NCBI GenBank assembly: GCA_049511415.1
Contig: JBEKYC010000016.1
Span: 1 to 64,000 of the forward strand
From: Bog-159 sp049511415
Lineage (GTDB): Bacteria > Acidobacteriota > Terriglobia > Bryobacterales > Bryobacteraceae
Length of the DNA stretch: 64,000 bases
Direction: 5' to 3'
Part shown: one piece after another, positions 8,635 to 17,571 of the stretch
Position numbering within the stretch: position 1 is the first letter of the stretch
How the letters are laid out: each line of letters begins with the position of its first letter
Notes under the pieces: model-generated
Databases searched by the model: none
What the model was told of the DNA's origin: nothing
What the model saw: only the letters and a program-made list of their open reading frames with translations
Made by a program: the position numbers and the translations under genes

Positions 8635-9300
8635 AGCAAGATTTTTTGGGCTGTCAGGATGCGTTCGAGCCACGGCAAGCCCCGTTCGCCGAGGCGAGTT
8701 CCGGGGTGAGTCCGTACCGGCTCGCCCAAGGGAGACACAAAAAGGCTGTGCGGGAAGCGAGCGCCATCTTTGCTCAAGTAGGCGGGCGCCAGTCGACTAC
8801 CGGCGGCGGAGAGCGCGGCAAAGGCGGACAAGTTAGCGGCTACCCGCGGGGGCGCCAGGTACATGGCGGCGCCTTCCCATAACCAGAAAGTGGGAGCCGG
8901 GGATGGTGGCCCGCCTCCGCCAGTACGGCGGCCAAATCGCCGTGCCGGAAATCGATGGCCGCGAAGCGGATTTCGCGGGCTTGAGGCGGCGGGCGGGCGC
9001 GCATTTTATAGGCTGGATGGCGGGATGGTCGAGTTCAACGACCGCGGTTTCATGCAGGCCTTCCAACCGCCAGGCGCGGGTATCGGAGCCCGCGCCGAGT
9101 ATGACCGGTTGAGACACGGGCTGGGCATCGATGACCGTCCGGAATTTGATTGAAGGTGGCCATGCCGCGCACCCAAAACGGGCAGGGCGACCGGCCCGGG
9201 TCCGAAACACCTGGCACCCGCAGGCCAGTGTGCCCAGCGCCCGGTTGTAAGCAATGAATAGAGCGGTGCGGCTGGGTCGCCGCGCCGCCCCTTTGCGCTT
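8601..9300 (-). pseudogene. SAM-dependent methyltransferase remnant (LCM/TIGR00027-like)
   Basis: Pieces of one class I methyltransferase of the leucine carboxyl methyltransferase-like family lie in three different minus-strand frames. The first has RPSRTALFIAYNRALG and then the SAM-binding PVILGAGSDTRAWRL and ELDHPA (about 9300 to 9000). The second has RFAAIDFRHGDLAAVLAEAG (about 8960 to 8905). The third has TFWLWEGAAMYLAPPRVAAN to the stop at 8601. At least two frameshifts separate them, and a TAA lies just before the first segment with no good start codon after it. The gene is therefore broken. It fills almost the whole gap between the PadR gene and the receiver gene. Confidence 0.75.
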
Positions 9301-9316
9301 TTAGGATATGACGCCC

Positions 9317-9712
9317 TCACGTCTGGCGCGAAGCCTGGCATAACCGGTCGATGATCTCCAGCAGTACCGGAAGGTTGACGGGCTTGGTGGCATAATCGTC
9401 ACAACCGGCCGCGAGAGCTCGTTCCAGATCTCCGACCATGGCGTGTGCCGTCAGGGCCACCACGGGAATGCCGCAAGTAGCGGCATCGCCCTTCAGCAGA
9501 CGCGTGGCCTGCCAGCCATCCATCTCCGGCAGGCTGAGATCCATCAGCACGATATCCGGCTGTTGTCTGCGCGCCGCCTCCACGCCCTGCCGGCCATCAG
9601 CCGCCAGGATTACCTCATAGCCGCGATGGCGCAACCGCCGGCTGAGCATGTCGCGGTTGAGCTCATTGTCCTCCACCAACAGAACCCTACACACAGGAAA
9701 CCTCCTTGTCAT
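9317..9712 (-). CDS. single-domain response regulator (receiver only)
   Basis: A CheY-like receiver of 131 residues and nothing else. The acidic pocket is at Glu14/Asp15 (VLLVEDNELNRD), the phospho-acceptor is Asp58 (DIVLMDLSLPEMDGW), and the switch residues are Thr88 (VVALTAH) and Lys110 (YATKPVN). No output domain is present, so it either relays phosphate or acts by protein contact. Its start lies 26 bases inside the 3' end of the histidine kinase gene (stop at 9687), which strongly suggests co-translation and a cognate pair. The sequence RLLKGD and the ALAAGCDDY region resemble receivers found fused to hybrid kinases, so it may be a detached hybrid receiver. It is the last gene of the 9.3-19.6 kb cluster. 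Confidence 0.93.
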   Translation of the reverse strand: MTRRFPVCRVLLVEDNELNRDMLSRRLRHRGYEVILAADGRQGVEAARRQQPDIVLMDLSLPEMDGWQATRLLKGDAATCGIPVVALTAHAMVGDLERALAAGCDDYATKPVNLPVLLEIIDRLCQASRQT

Positions 9713-12095
9713 CGCGCATGGGTTGGCGTTCCCCGGCCGGCAGGCGGATGGAAAAGCGCGAACCCCGTCCCACTTCGCTGGCCACCGTGATGTCGCCCCC
9801 CATCATCTGGCAGAATTTCTTGCTGATGGCCAACCCCAGTCCGGTCCCGTTGTACTTCCGCGTGGAGGAGCCATCCACCTGCGAGAACGGCTGGAACAGC
9901 TTGGCCAAGTGCTCCGGTGCGATGCCGATGCCCGTATCGCTGACGTGCACCTCGGTCCACTCGCCGGCGCCATCCCGCCGCCGCTCGACGGCGATCGATA
10001 CCCGTCCCTTTTCGGTGAACTTGCAGGCGTTGTTCACCAGGTTCAGCACGCTCTGCCGGAACTTGGACAGATCCGCATAGGCCTGGCGCGCCGCCTCCGG
10101 ACAGTGGATTTCGATGACGTTCTCCTGCTGCCGCGCCAGCGGCGCCACGGCGTGGCGCACATCCTCCAAAACCTGCATCACATCCACCGCCTGCGCGCGC
10201 ACGGTCTCCCGGCCCGCCTCGATTTTGGACAGGTCCAGAATGTCGTTGATGATACCCAGCAGGAGTTGGCCGGAGCGCTCGATCTTGCGCAGGTCGTCGG
10301 CCACCGCGGGCTGCTCCGCGCCGATGGAATCCTCACGCAGCATCTGGCTATAGCCGATGATGGCGTTCAACGGCGTCCGCAGTTCGTGACTCATGTTGGC
10401 CAGGAAGATGCTCTTGGCCCGGTTGGCCTCCTGGGCGGCGTCCCGCGCGGCCACCAGTTCGGCCTGCGTGCGCTTCAGCTCGGTTACCTCCTGGGCCAGA
10501 CAGACATAGCCTTCCGGCAATTCCCGGCCCGTGCGGAGTTCGGCCGCCGAGAAGAGCACCGGAATCAGCTTGCCGGACTTGGTGCGGTAGATCCTCTCGG
10601 CCGCCCGATTGGCCCCCAGAGCATCGCCCTCGACCAGCACTTTGCGGATGGCGTGGCCCAACAATTCCTCTTCGGAGTAGTCGAGGAGCCGCTGGGCGCT
10701 GGGATTCACGTGCCGGATCCGCAGGTTGGGATCCAGCACGATGAGAGACTCGTCCATCGACCGGATGATATTGTCCACATACTCCTGGGCACGTTGGCGG
10801 GTAATGGCGGCGCCCAACATACCGGCGGCCGAACGGAAACTGTCGCGTTCGGCTTCGCTCCAATCGCGGTCATCGGCAAAATCGTCGAACCCGAGGACGC
10901 CAAACCAAACACCGGCCACTTCCACGGGGACCAGGATGGACGATCGAGCAGGCGCGGCCAAGGGATCGGACGGGCCGGCGGCCAATTCCGCCGCGCGCAC
11001 GGCGACCATCCCCCCATCCCGGAGACGGGCGGCGCGCAAGCCCCAATCGCGGCCCGTCCAACGCACCGCGGGCCGGTCCGGCAGGCTGGCCAAAACAGCG
11101 CTGCCGGGAGCAGTCCATTCATAGAGCAGTTCGCCCACGAGTCCGTGCCGCTCCGCGGGATGGCATTCCAGAAGGAAAACCCGTCCGGTATGGGCCGCGC
11201 GGCCGATTTTCATGAGGACTTCCAAAACCACCGTCTGCCATGCGGCGGCACTGAGGAAGCGCTGCGCGGCAAAACGGATACTCTCGAGGATCTGATCCCG
11301 CTGCAGCAGAAAATCCGCCATGCGGTTGAAGGACGCCGCCAGACGGTGGATTTCGTCCACGCGGCCTCCATCGGCGCGCGCGGACCAATCCCCCTCGGCG
11401 ATCCTTTGCGCCATGCTCTGCAGGCGGAACAAGGGGCGGACCAAACGTCTGGCGAAGATCACCGACACGATCAGGCTGAGCGCCGTGCAGACAATCGCCA
11501 GCACGGCCGTGCGGCGGTAGATGCCGCGCACACTGCGGTCGTAAGCGTCCACCGAAAGACCCACGTGGATCCAACCCCACTCGATGGAGGAGTAATCGAA
11601 AGGCGTGGCAAAATGAAAGGCCCGCAGACCGAACATGGGCACGGTCTCAATATGGCCGTCCGGCACGCGCGCCGCCGGACGCCAGAAGGCCCCCAGGTTT
11701 TGCGTGCGCCAGCCGGACTTTTCCACGATGAGGGAGAATCCATCGTTCTTCGCGATCACGACATATTCGATGGCCTTGTCTTCCGCCAGTTCGCGAACGC
11801 ACTGATCCACCACGCTGCTATAGTCTTCATTGACCGCGGCACCCGCCATGCCTTCGGCCAGAGACACGGAGACGGCTCGCGCCTTCGAGCGCAGGCCTTC
11901 CAGCAGATCGCGCTTTTGATCGGGCACGCTGGCGGTGACGAAGATGATCAGGGTAGAGAGGGTGACCATCCAGGACAGCCCGGATATGCGCGCGGTGACG
12001 CCTTTGGGAATGCGCGCGAGGCGGCCCGGCACGGTCCGTTCGGGGCGGCGCGGGCCGTCGGGGCTTGTCGGGGGGCCAGACGGATCGTGTTTCAC
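9687..12095 (-). CDS. membrane sensor histidine kinase (HAMP-GAF-PAS)
   Basis: Kinase of 802 residues. The first membrane helix is near 40-56 (MVTLSTLIIFVTASV), the periplasmic sensor near 57-190, and the second helix near 192-213 (VLAIVCTALSLIVSVIFA). HAMP follows (RPLFRLQSMAQRIAEGDWSA), then a GAF-like domain (about 275-440) and PAS (about 445-560: SMDESLIVLDPNLRIRHVNP). The HisKA domain has the phosphorylated His570 in FLANMSHELRTPLNAI. The HATPase domain has the N box LVNNACKF, the G1 box DTGIGI and the G2 box NGTGLGLAI. The partner is the receiver that overlaps its end. Its start overlaps the TolC-like stop by 4 bases (ATGA). The HisKA-HATPase DNA is nearly the same as that of the kinase at 14757-16634. 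Confidence 0.94.
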   Translation of the reverse strand: MKHDPSGPPTSPDGPRRPERTVPGRLARIPKGVTARISGLSWMVTLSTLIIFVTASVPDQKRDLLEGLRSKARAVSVSLAEGMAGAAVNEDYSSVVDQCVRELAEDKAIEYVVIAKNDGFSLIVEKSGWRTQNLGAFWRPAARVPDGHIETVPMFGLRAFHFATPFDYSSIEWGWIHVGLSVDAYDRSVRGIYRRTAVLAIVCTALSLIVSVIFARRLVRPLFRLQSMAQRIAEGDWSARADGGRVDEIHRLAASFNRMADFLLQRDQILESIRFAAQRFLSAAAWQTVVLEVLMKIGRAAHTGRVFLLECHPAERHGLVGELLYEWTAPGSAVLASLPDRPAVRWTGRDWGLRAARLRDGGMVAVRAAELAAGPSDPLAAPARSSILVPVEVAGVWFGVLGFDDFADDRDWSEAERDSFRSAAGMLGAAITRQRAQEYVDNIIRSMDESLIVLDPNLRIRHVNPSAQRLLDYSEEELLGHAIRKVLVEGDALGANRAAERIYRTKSGKLIPVLFSAAELRTGRELPEGYVCLAQEVTELKRTQAELVAARDAAQEANRAKSIFLANMSHELRTPLNAIIGYSQMLREDSIGAEQPAVADDLRKIERSGQLLLGIINDILDLSKIEAGRETVRAQAVDVMQVLEDVRHAVAPLARQQENVIEIHCPEAARQAYADLSKFRQSVLNLVNNACKFTEKGRVSIAVERRRDGAGEWTEVHVSDTGIGIAPEHLAKLFQPFSQVDGSSTRKYNGTGLGLAISKKFCQMMGGDITVASEVGRGSRFSIRLPAGERQPMRDDKEVSCV
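9733..10488 (-). repeat. kinase-core duplication, copy A
   Basis: About 750 bases coding for the HisKA and HATPase domains match the stretch 14821-15576 at a constant offset of 5088 bases. There are scattered substitutions and no indel at the points I checked near both ends. Homology stops abruptly outside the catalytic core: the PAS and sensor parts differ. This pattern suggests recent duplication or gene conversion limited to the kinase core. Confidence 0.85.
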
Positions 12096-13651
12096 GGCTC
12101 GGTATGCAGCAAGCCGCTGAGTTCCGTTCCCACGATCAAGCCCAACCGGGACAGGATCGACACGTAGTCATAGCGGGATTTAAAGTATTGCGCCGACATC
12201 AGGGCTTCCATCAATTGCGCGCGAATGACCTTTTCGGTCTCCACCAGCTCATTCTGATAGGCTCGCTCGTTCAAGTCGCGGTTGTCGCGGGCGGCCTGCA
12301 TGGCGCGGGCGGTGGCGCGGTTGCTCTTGGATGCGGCATCCAGTCCCAGCACCAGTTCCTTGATCTGAAGTCCCAGACCCTCCCGCAGCAGGAACTGCGT
12401 CTCTTTCAACTGGCGGAGCCGCGCCAGCGCCTCGCTCACCTGATTTCTGGTCAGAAATCCGTTGAACAGCGGGATCTCCAGGCCGATACCGGCCGTCCAG
12501 CCGCTCTGGTTCTGGGCGGTGGCCATGCCCTCGCCGTACCCGCCGTTCCACCAGCGATGCAATTCCCCGGTCAATGCCAGTTTGGGGTAATAGCCGCTAC
12601 GGGCAGTGGTCACGGCGCCTTCGGCCGCGCGGACGGCCCCCTCCAGTTTTCCCCAGTCTGGGTTGAACTGGTAGCTCCGTCCGGCTAACTGTTCCAGATC
12701 CGGGGTGGCCGGGTCAAACGGAATTTCCTGCGCGGCAGGCTGCACGCCGGCGTTCCAGGGCAAGCCCATGGTATTGGCCAGGGCGGCTTGAGACATCGCC
12801 GCATTTTTCTCGAGCGCGGCCACCAGAGAGCGTAACGATTCCACCATGATCTGGTTGTCCAGATAGTCCGCCTTGGTAACCTTGCCGGCGCCATTCTGAT
12901 ACATACCCTCGGTGAGACGCAGGGTGGCTTCCATACGGGCCAGGGTGTCGCCGCCAAGCTGGAACAGTTGGCGGGCCAGGACCGCGCCCCAGTACATCTG
13001 CTTCACGCTGTCGGCAATCTCGAGGTCCGTGCGCCGGGACTCCTGGCGCATCATGTCCACCAGGCCCGCGGCCTGCTCCCGGTAGCCGTGGCGCATGCCT
13101 CCGTCGGCCAACAGCCATTTCAAGTCGAGCGATCCCGACACCAGGTTGTTATCGAGGACTTTGACATTCTGCTCCGGCACGGCGAAATTCTGCGCGGCAG
13201 TGTGGAAGGTCTGGCCCGGAAAGTTCACAGGCATCTGGATGCTGCTGGGCGGAAACCCGGGGGCAAAGGCATTGGCTGGGATGGTCACCACCATGGTTCC
13301 CCCGGGGACGCCGACCGTCTGCGCGGGGATCTGCATGGTGGTAGCCGGGAAAATGAAATTCAATGGATCGCTGAGCCGCTCCAGGCCCGCTTTGCCGGTA
13401 AGCTGCGGCCAATAACCCGCCAGCGCCTGACGATGCTGCGCCTCCGCCATAAGAAGCGAGAATTGGGAGGCCGGACGCCGATGGCTGTTGCGCAGGGCGG
13501 CGTCGAGGCATTGCGCGAGTGTGAGTACCTCGGGCGAGCCCGCGGACGGCGGCTGGGCCGCGGGCACCGTGGACCCGGCCGCCAAGGCGGCGACCAACCA
13601 GCAGATGGTGCAGGTTCGAGCAAGGGTGAGCGGGGTGCGCTTCATATGCAA
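12092..13651 (-). CDS. TolC family outer-membrane efflux protein (signalling cluster)
   Basis: Outer-membrane channel protein of 519 residues with a signal peptide (about 1-32, ending TVPAAQ). The outer membrane factor repeats are long amphipathic helices, for example LTLAQCLDAALRNS near the start, LEGAVRAAEGAVTTARSGYY and FLLREGLGLQIKELVLGLDA near the end. An insertion rich in proline and valine (about 85-150: TMQIPAQTVGVPGGT, SIQMPVNFPG) interrupts the first repeat. No inner-membrane pump or adaptor gene is adjacent; its neighbours are a kinase downstream (4-base overlap) and a PhnD-like binding protein upstream. An alternative start is the second methionine (MKR). Its partner pump, if any, must lie elsewhere. 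Confidence 0.88.
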   Translation of the reverse strand: MHMKRTPLTLARTCTICWLVAALAAGSTVPAAQPPSAGSPEVLTLAQCLDAALRNSHRRPASQFSLLMAEAQHRQALAGYWPQLTGKAGLERLSDPLNFIFPATTMQIPAQTVGVPGGTMVVTIPANAFAPGFPPSSIQMPVNFPGQTFHTAAQNFAVPEQNVKVLDNNLVSGSLDLKWLLADGGMRHGYREQAAGLVDMMRQESRRTDLEIADSVKQMYWGAVLARQLFQLGGDTLARMEATLRLTEGMYQNGAGKVTKADYLDNQIMVESLRSLVAALEKNAAMSQAALANTMGLPWNAGVQPAAQEIPFDPATPDLEQLAGRSYQFNPDWGKLEGAVRAAEGAVTTARSGYYPKLALTGELHRWWNGGYGEGMATAQNQSGWTAGIGLEIPLFNGFLTRNQVSEALARLRQLKETQFLLREGLGLQIKELVLGLDAASKSNRATARAMQAARDNRDLNERAYQNELVETEKVIRAQLMEALMSAQYFKSRYDYVSILSRLGLIVGTELSGLLHTEP

Positions 13652-13749
13652 TGTATCGGCATCCGGGGACAGGACTGTAGCGAGCCGCCGGAAAAAGACC
13701 GGCGGGACGGCCGGGTCATGGACTCCTTCGGGTTCCAGCCTCCAGGCAT

Positions 13750-13832
13750 GGTGTCGCCCCAGATCTTGATGGCGGCGCGCGTCGTAGACATTGACGCCGG
13801 TGCGGGTGAGGGTGGCGATCCAGCAGCGTCTG
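13750..13832 (-). pseudogene. fragment of a second PhnD-like binding protein
   Basis: Read on the minus strand, this intergenic piece gives IATLTRTGVNVYDA and, after a one-base frame change, RAAIKIWGDTM. It aligns with the N-terminal stretch GINDNDARAAMKIWGDTV of the neighbouring PhnD-like protein, and the DNA match covers most of 80 bases. There is no start codon and no continuation of the family beyond this motif. It appears to be the relic of a lost paralogue between the PhnD-like gene and the TolC-like gene. Confidence 0.65.
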
Positions 13833-13840
13833 AACTGGGG

Positions 13841-14785
13841 TCAGCGTGGGGGGCCGTTTCGGCCGGGCAGCCGCTCGTAGTCCGCGATCATCTCCAGCGC
13901 GCCGCGCAGGACGGAGGTGTCGGTGGCGGCCAGCCGGCGGCTCTGAAACAATGTCAGGATCTGCTGGCCCGCCACGGTCTGGTGGACCCCCAGCATCATG
14001 TTCTTGAGACGCTCTTTTAGATCCGGCGCAGCGTCCTTGCGAAACAGTATGACCGTGTCGATCAGCTTGGGAGACGCGGCCAGGACGCGAAGTTGCTTTC
14101 CCAATTGCGGATTCATCTCGGCCATGGCCGCAAACGCGCGCCGGCTTATCAGGGCTGCGTCGGCGCGATGAAAAAAGACCGGCAGGACCGCCATCGGCGG
14201 TTTGAACTCCTGCGTGATGCGCGCAAAACACTCTCCGGCCCCGCCCAGACCAGCGCGCGCCAGCAAGGTTTCCAGCCAAGGGCGAGCCAGACACATGCGT
14301 ACCCCCCGCTGCAAGATCAAGGTACGCCCGCGCAGATCGCCGAGATCCCGGATGCCGCTCTGCTGGTGGACCAGAAGGAGATACTCATCGCCTTCATTGA
14401 TGAGCGACTCGTCGGCTATCACCAGCCCATGATCCACATAGGCGGCCAACCGCGGGTACTCCGCCGAGGTAATCACCAATGCGTCCACTTTGCCCCCGCG
14501 GGCCGCCTGCAAAACCTCTTCGGGCTGAGACAGGATGGAGGCGTCGTAGATCCCGTCCAAGCCCATGCCCTCAGCTACGGTGTCGCCCCAGATCTTCATG
14601 GCGGCGCGGGCGTCGTTATCGTTGATGCCTTCCACCGTGCTGGCGGAGACGGCGATGCGGAAGCGGATCTTTCCCGGCGCAACCGTGCCGCCGGCGGCGG
14701 TGTGGAGAGCCGCGGCGACCGCCAGGGCCAGCAGCGCGGCGGCTTGCCGGCGCGTCTTAACCGCGGGCCATGCCAACCGGCACAT
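13841..14785 (-). CDS. PhnD/SsuA-like periplasmic substrate-binding protein (orphan)
   Basis: Periplasmic type II binding protein of 314 residues. A basic N-terminus and hydrophobic stretch (QAAALLALAVAAALHTAAGG) form the export signal. The mature part shows PhnD-family features: ARAAMKIWGDTVAEGMGL, GKVDALVITSAEYPRLA, IRDLGDLRGRTLILQRG and ADAALISRRAFAAMAEMNP. The family binds phosphonates, sulfonates or similar small anions. No cognate ABC permease or ATPase lies in the window, so a sensory role with the overlapping kinases is more likely than transport. Its start lies 29 bases inside the kinase gene that ends at 14757. The ligand cannot be named from the sequence. Confidence 0.85.
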   Translation of the reverse strand: MCRLAWPAVKTRRQAAALLALAVAAALHTAAGGTVAPGKIRFRIAVSASTVEGINDNDARAAMKIWGDTVAEGMGLDGIYDASILSQPEEVLQAARGGKVDALVITSAEYPRLAAYVDHGLVIADESLINEGDEYLLLVHQQSGIRDLGDLRGRTLILQRGVRMCLARPWLETLLARAGLGGAGECFARITQEFKPPMAVLPVFFHRADAALISRRAFAAMAEMNPQLGKQLRVLAASPKLIDTVILFRKDAAPDLKERLKNMMLGVHQTVAGQQILTLFQSRRLAATDTSVLRGALEMIADYERLPGRNGPPR

Positions 14786-16634
14786 CCTGAGTCTCCTTTC
14801 CTTCCGAGCCCGCCCGTTCTCCGGCCGGCAGGCGGATGGAGAAGCGCGAACCCCGTCCCACTTCGCTGGCCACCGTGATATCGCCTCCCATCATCTGGCA
14901 GAATTTCTTGCTGATGGCCAACCCCAGTCCGGTCCCGTTGTACTTCCGCGTGGAGGAGCCATCCACTTGCGAGAACGGCTGGAACAGCTTGGCCAAATGC
15001 TCCGGCGCGATGCCGATGCCGGTATCGGTTACGTGCACCTCGGTCCACTCGCCGCCCGGGTCGCGCCGCCGCTCCACGGCGATCGATACCCGCCCCTTTT
15101 CGGTGAACTTGCAGGCGTTGTTCACCAGGTTCAGCACGCTCTGCCGGAACTTGGACAGATCCGCATACGTCTGGCGGGCCTGTTCCGGGCAATGGATTTC
15201 GATGCGGTTCTCCTGCTGCCGGGCCAGCGGCGCCACGGCGTGCCGGACGTCCTCCAGAACCTGCATCACATCCACCATCTGCGCCCGCACAGTCTCCCGG
15301 CCCGCCTCAATTTTGGACAGGTCCAGAATGTCGTTGATGATGCCCAACAGGAGTTGCCCGGAGCGCTCGATTTTGCGCAGGTCGTCGGCCACCGCGGGCA
15401 TTTCGGCGCCGATGGAATCCTCGCGTAGCATCTGGCTATAGCCGATGATGGCGTTCAAGGGGGTTCGCAGCTCGTGACTCATGTTGGCCAGGAAGATACT
15501 CTTGGCGCGATTGGCCTCCTGGGCGGCATCGCGGGCGGCCACGAGTTCGGCTTGCGTGCGCTTCAGTTCGCGCATATCCTGGGCCAGCCAAACGAATCCC
15601 TCGGGCGCGCCGGAAGCGTCGCGCAATTCGGCGGCGGACAGAAGCACCGGAATCGGCAGACCGATCCGGCTGAGATAGGTGCGCTCGCAGCTCGATCCGC
15701 ACGGCGGTGATTTGCCCTCCGCCAGAAGCCGGAGAGCCGGGGATCCGAGCAAGCCTGCTTCGGGGTAGCCGAGCAACTCCAGGGTTTTAGGATTCAGGCG
15801 TTCGATGCGCCCGTCGCGTCCGATCACAATGAGCGATTCGCCCATCGAGCGCAACACGTTATCTACGTAGTCCCGGGAGACCGTGGTGCGGCCCAGGCGT
15901 TCCACCATGGTATTGAATGCTTCGCCGAGCTGTCCCACTTCGTCGGCACGGCCGGCCGGAGCCAGGCGGCGCAGATCGCCATCACCCACGCGGTGCGCAA
16001 AGCCGACCAGGAGACTGAGGGGCCGCAACAAGCGGCGCAGTCCCCAATACTGCGCGCCGCACATGATGGCGAGGCCCAGCAGGATGACGGCCACACCGCC
16101 CGCGAGCATGCGGCGCAGCAGGCTGCGTTCGCGGTCCATGGAGATGCCCATGCGCAGCGTGCCCAGGGCGCCGCGGCCGGCCCCGGCGGGCTCCCAGTCG
16201 AGGAGCCGGTCGCGATTCGGTCCCAACACCGGCATGCGGATGTCCACGAATCCGCGCACGCGGCGCACGGCCGCGCGGGAATTCTCAGGGCCGCCCGCGA
16301 TGAGACCGGTGCGCCCGGCGGCACAGAGGCGCACGCCGGCCGCATTGCGAATTTCGAGGAACAGCACATCCTCGCTGGAAGCGGAGGCATTCAAGAGCCG
16401 CTGCATTTCGGCGCGATCGTCCACCAGCAGCGCGAACTGCAGCTCATGGGCCAGAAAGCGGGCCACGGACACACCCCGCAGCTCGAACTGCCGTTCGAGG
16501 GCGCGGTCCTGCACCAACAGGAAAAGCCCCAGCAGCACGCACGCCGAGGTAGTATGCAAAGCCACCGTAGCGGCCATACCCTGCGTCAAAAGGCTTCTGG
16601 AGAATCGGGATTTGAGGGACTGGATGAGGCTCAT
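14757..16634 (-). CDS. membrane sensor histidine kinase (HAMP-PAS)
   Basis: Kinase of 625 residues. I chose the start at 16634 (MSLIQSLKSRFSRSLLTQGM) because it overlaps the upstream stop by 4 bases (ATGA). The open extension further upstream lies inside the previous gene and looks non-coding. Helix 1 is near 18-40 (ALHTTSACVLLGLFLLV), the short periplasmic sensor near 45-150, and helix 2 near 155-175 (AGGVAVILLGLAIMCGA). HAMP (RPLSLLVGFAHRVGDGDLRR) and PAS (MGESLIVIGRDGRIERLNP) follow. HisKA carries His387 in MSHELRTPLN and is followed by HATPase with DTGIGI and NGTGLGLAI. It has no GAF domain, unlike the other kinase of the cluster. It may share the single receiver at 9317-9712. Confidence 0.94.
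   Translation of the reverse strand: MSLIQSLKSRFSRSLLTQGMAATVALHTTSACVLLGLFLLVQDRALERQFELRGVSVARFLAHELQFALLVDDRAEMQRLLNASASSEDVLFLEIRNAAGVRLCAAGRTGLIAGGPENSRAAVRRVRGFVDIRMPVLGPNRDRLLDWEPAGAGRGALGTLRMGISMDRERSLLRRMLAGGVAVILLGLAIMCGAQYWGLRRLLRPLSLLVGFAHRVGDGDLRRLAPAGRADEVGQLGEAFNTMVERLGRTTVSRDYVDNVLRSMGESLIVIGRDGRIERLNPKTLELLGYPEAGLLGSPALRLLAEGKSPPCGSSCERTYLSRIGLPIPVLLSAAELRDASGAPEGFVWLAQDMRELKRTQAELVAARDAAQEANRAKSIFLANMSHELRTPLNAIIGYSQMLREDSIGAEMPAVADDLRKIERSGQLLLGIINDILDLSKIEAGRETVRAQMVDVMQVLEDVRHAVAPLARQQENRIEIHCPEQARQTYADLSKFRQSVLNLVNNACKFTEKGRVSIAVERRRDPGGEWTEVHVTDTGIGIAPEHLAKLFQPFSQVDGSSTRKYNGTGLGLAISKKFCQMMGGDITVASEVGRGSRFSIRLPAGERAGSEGKETQDVPVGMARG
14821..15576 (-). repeat. kinase-core duplication, copy B
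   Basis: Partner of the repeat at 9733-10488, in the same orientation and at an offset of 5088 bases. It covers the HisKA and HATPase coding region. Recombination between the two copies would delete the TolC-like gene, the PhnD-like gene and most of one kinase, leaving a single chimeric kinase. Confidence 0.85.
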
Positions 16635-17566
16635 CGCAGCAAGACCGTCACGTCGGGGTGCGCCGCGGCCATGAATTCGATTCCCAGCAGGCGCAGGATC
16701 TTGGTGTTGACCGCCACATTGACTTGTTTGGGAGCCTCCCGGCAGGCACAGTTTGCCGGTTCCAGGCAGCGACGGATCAACTCCGCGGTCTGTTGGCCGA
16801 TGGCCCGGTAATCGGGATAAATGGCGACCGCGGCGCCGGCGCGCAGGAAGGCCGGCGAGAAACCCACGATGGGCAACCGGTTCTCGAGTGACGCCATGAT
16901 CAGCGGGCGCGCGGTGGCGCCGTTGTAGAGGGCTCCGTCGGGTAGACAGATGACGAAATCCACTTTCTTGCGCAATCCGAGGAAAGCCGGCAGTAATTGC
17001 TCCGGCGTGGCGCAATCGACCACCGCCAGGGAACTCAACTCGGCGCCCGGGCCGCGCATCTGGGCACCCGAGGGATCACCCCGGACAGGATTGCGAATGA
17101 CTCCCACGCGGCTTTTGCCTGGAAAGAGCTTGCGGAGTTCCAGGACCATGGTGCGGACCGGAATATCCAGGTAGATGGCGGCGTTCACACGGGCCGTTGG
17201 GGACGCGTTCTGCTCATCGGCTTCGAGCGTCATGGTAGAAACCGTCAGGGCCTGGGCTTCTTTTCCCAGCACGGCGCGCAGCGCATCGGATCCTACAGCG
17301 ACAACCAGGGCCGGTTTGCGGGCAAATTCCTGCGCCAGCGCCAGGGCGGACGCGGACTGGTTGAGATCCACCAGGCCGAGGGCGATCTCATCGCTGGGAA
17401 GACGCGCGCGGAGGCCCTCCACAGCCTCCACGCAAGGATCCAAAGCCGAAGAGAAAACCACCGCCACGCGCTTGGACCAGGCGGCTGCCCATGCGCCCAT
17501 ACCGCCGTACATCACGCGCCAGGCGAGCAGCGGCAAACCAGCCAATATATGGCGGCGGGATGGCAT
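16631..17566 (-). CDS. ABC_sub_bind-type periplasmic binding protein (orphan)
   Basis: Exported binding protein of 311 residues with a type I (periplasmic-binding) fold like PF04392/TrpX-type proteins. The N-terminus SRRHILAGLPLLAWRVMYGG has a double-arginine start and may be a Tat signal. Typical points are VGSDALRAVL, ELRKLFPGKSRVGVIRNP, VDFVICLPDGALYN and the final hinge AAVAIYPDYRAIGQQTAELI. Members are predicted to bind amino acids or other small molecules. No permease or ATPase is nearby. The gene lies 5 bases after the TonB receptor gene and overlaps the kinase by 4 bases, the arrangement expected for a ligand-sensing accessory protein of that kinase. Confidence 0.85.
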   Translation of the reverse strand: MPSRRHILAGLPLLAWRVMYGGMGAWAAAWSKRVAVVFSSALDPCVEAVEGLRARLPSDEIALGLVDLNQSASALALAQEFARKPALVVAVGSDALRAVLGKEAQALTVSTMTLEADEQNASPTARVNAAIYLDIPVRTMVLELRKLFPGKSRVGVIRNPVRGDPSGAQMRGPGAELSSLAVVDCATPEQLLPAFLGLRKKVDFVICLPDGALYNGATARPLIMASLENRLPIVGFSPAFLRAGAAVAIYPDYRAIGQQTAELIRRCLEPANCACREAPKQVNVAVNTKILRLLGIEFMAAAHPDVTVLLR

Positions 17567-17571
17567 GGACT

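Noticed and set aside
9648..12167. Long plus-strand open frame opposite the first kinase
   Set aside because: It mirrors kinase codons in high-GC DNA, and its translation is His/Arg/Gly-rich without domains; the kinase on the other strand is certain.
16635..17015. N-terminal extension of the second kinase
   Set aside because: These 127 codons are the alternate frame of the binding-protein gene; the ATGA overlap defines the start at 16634.
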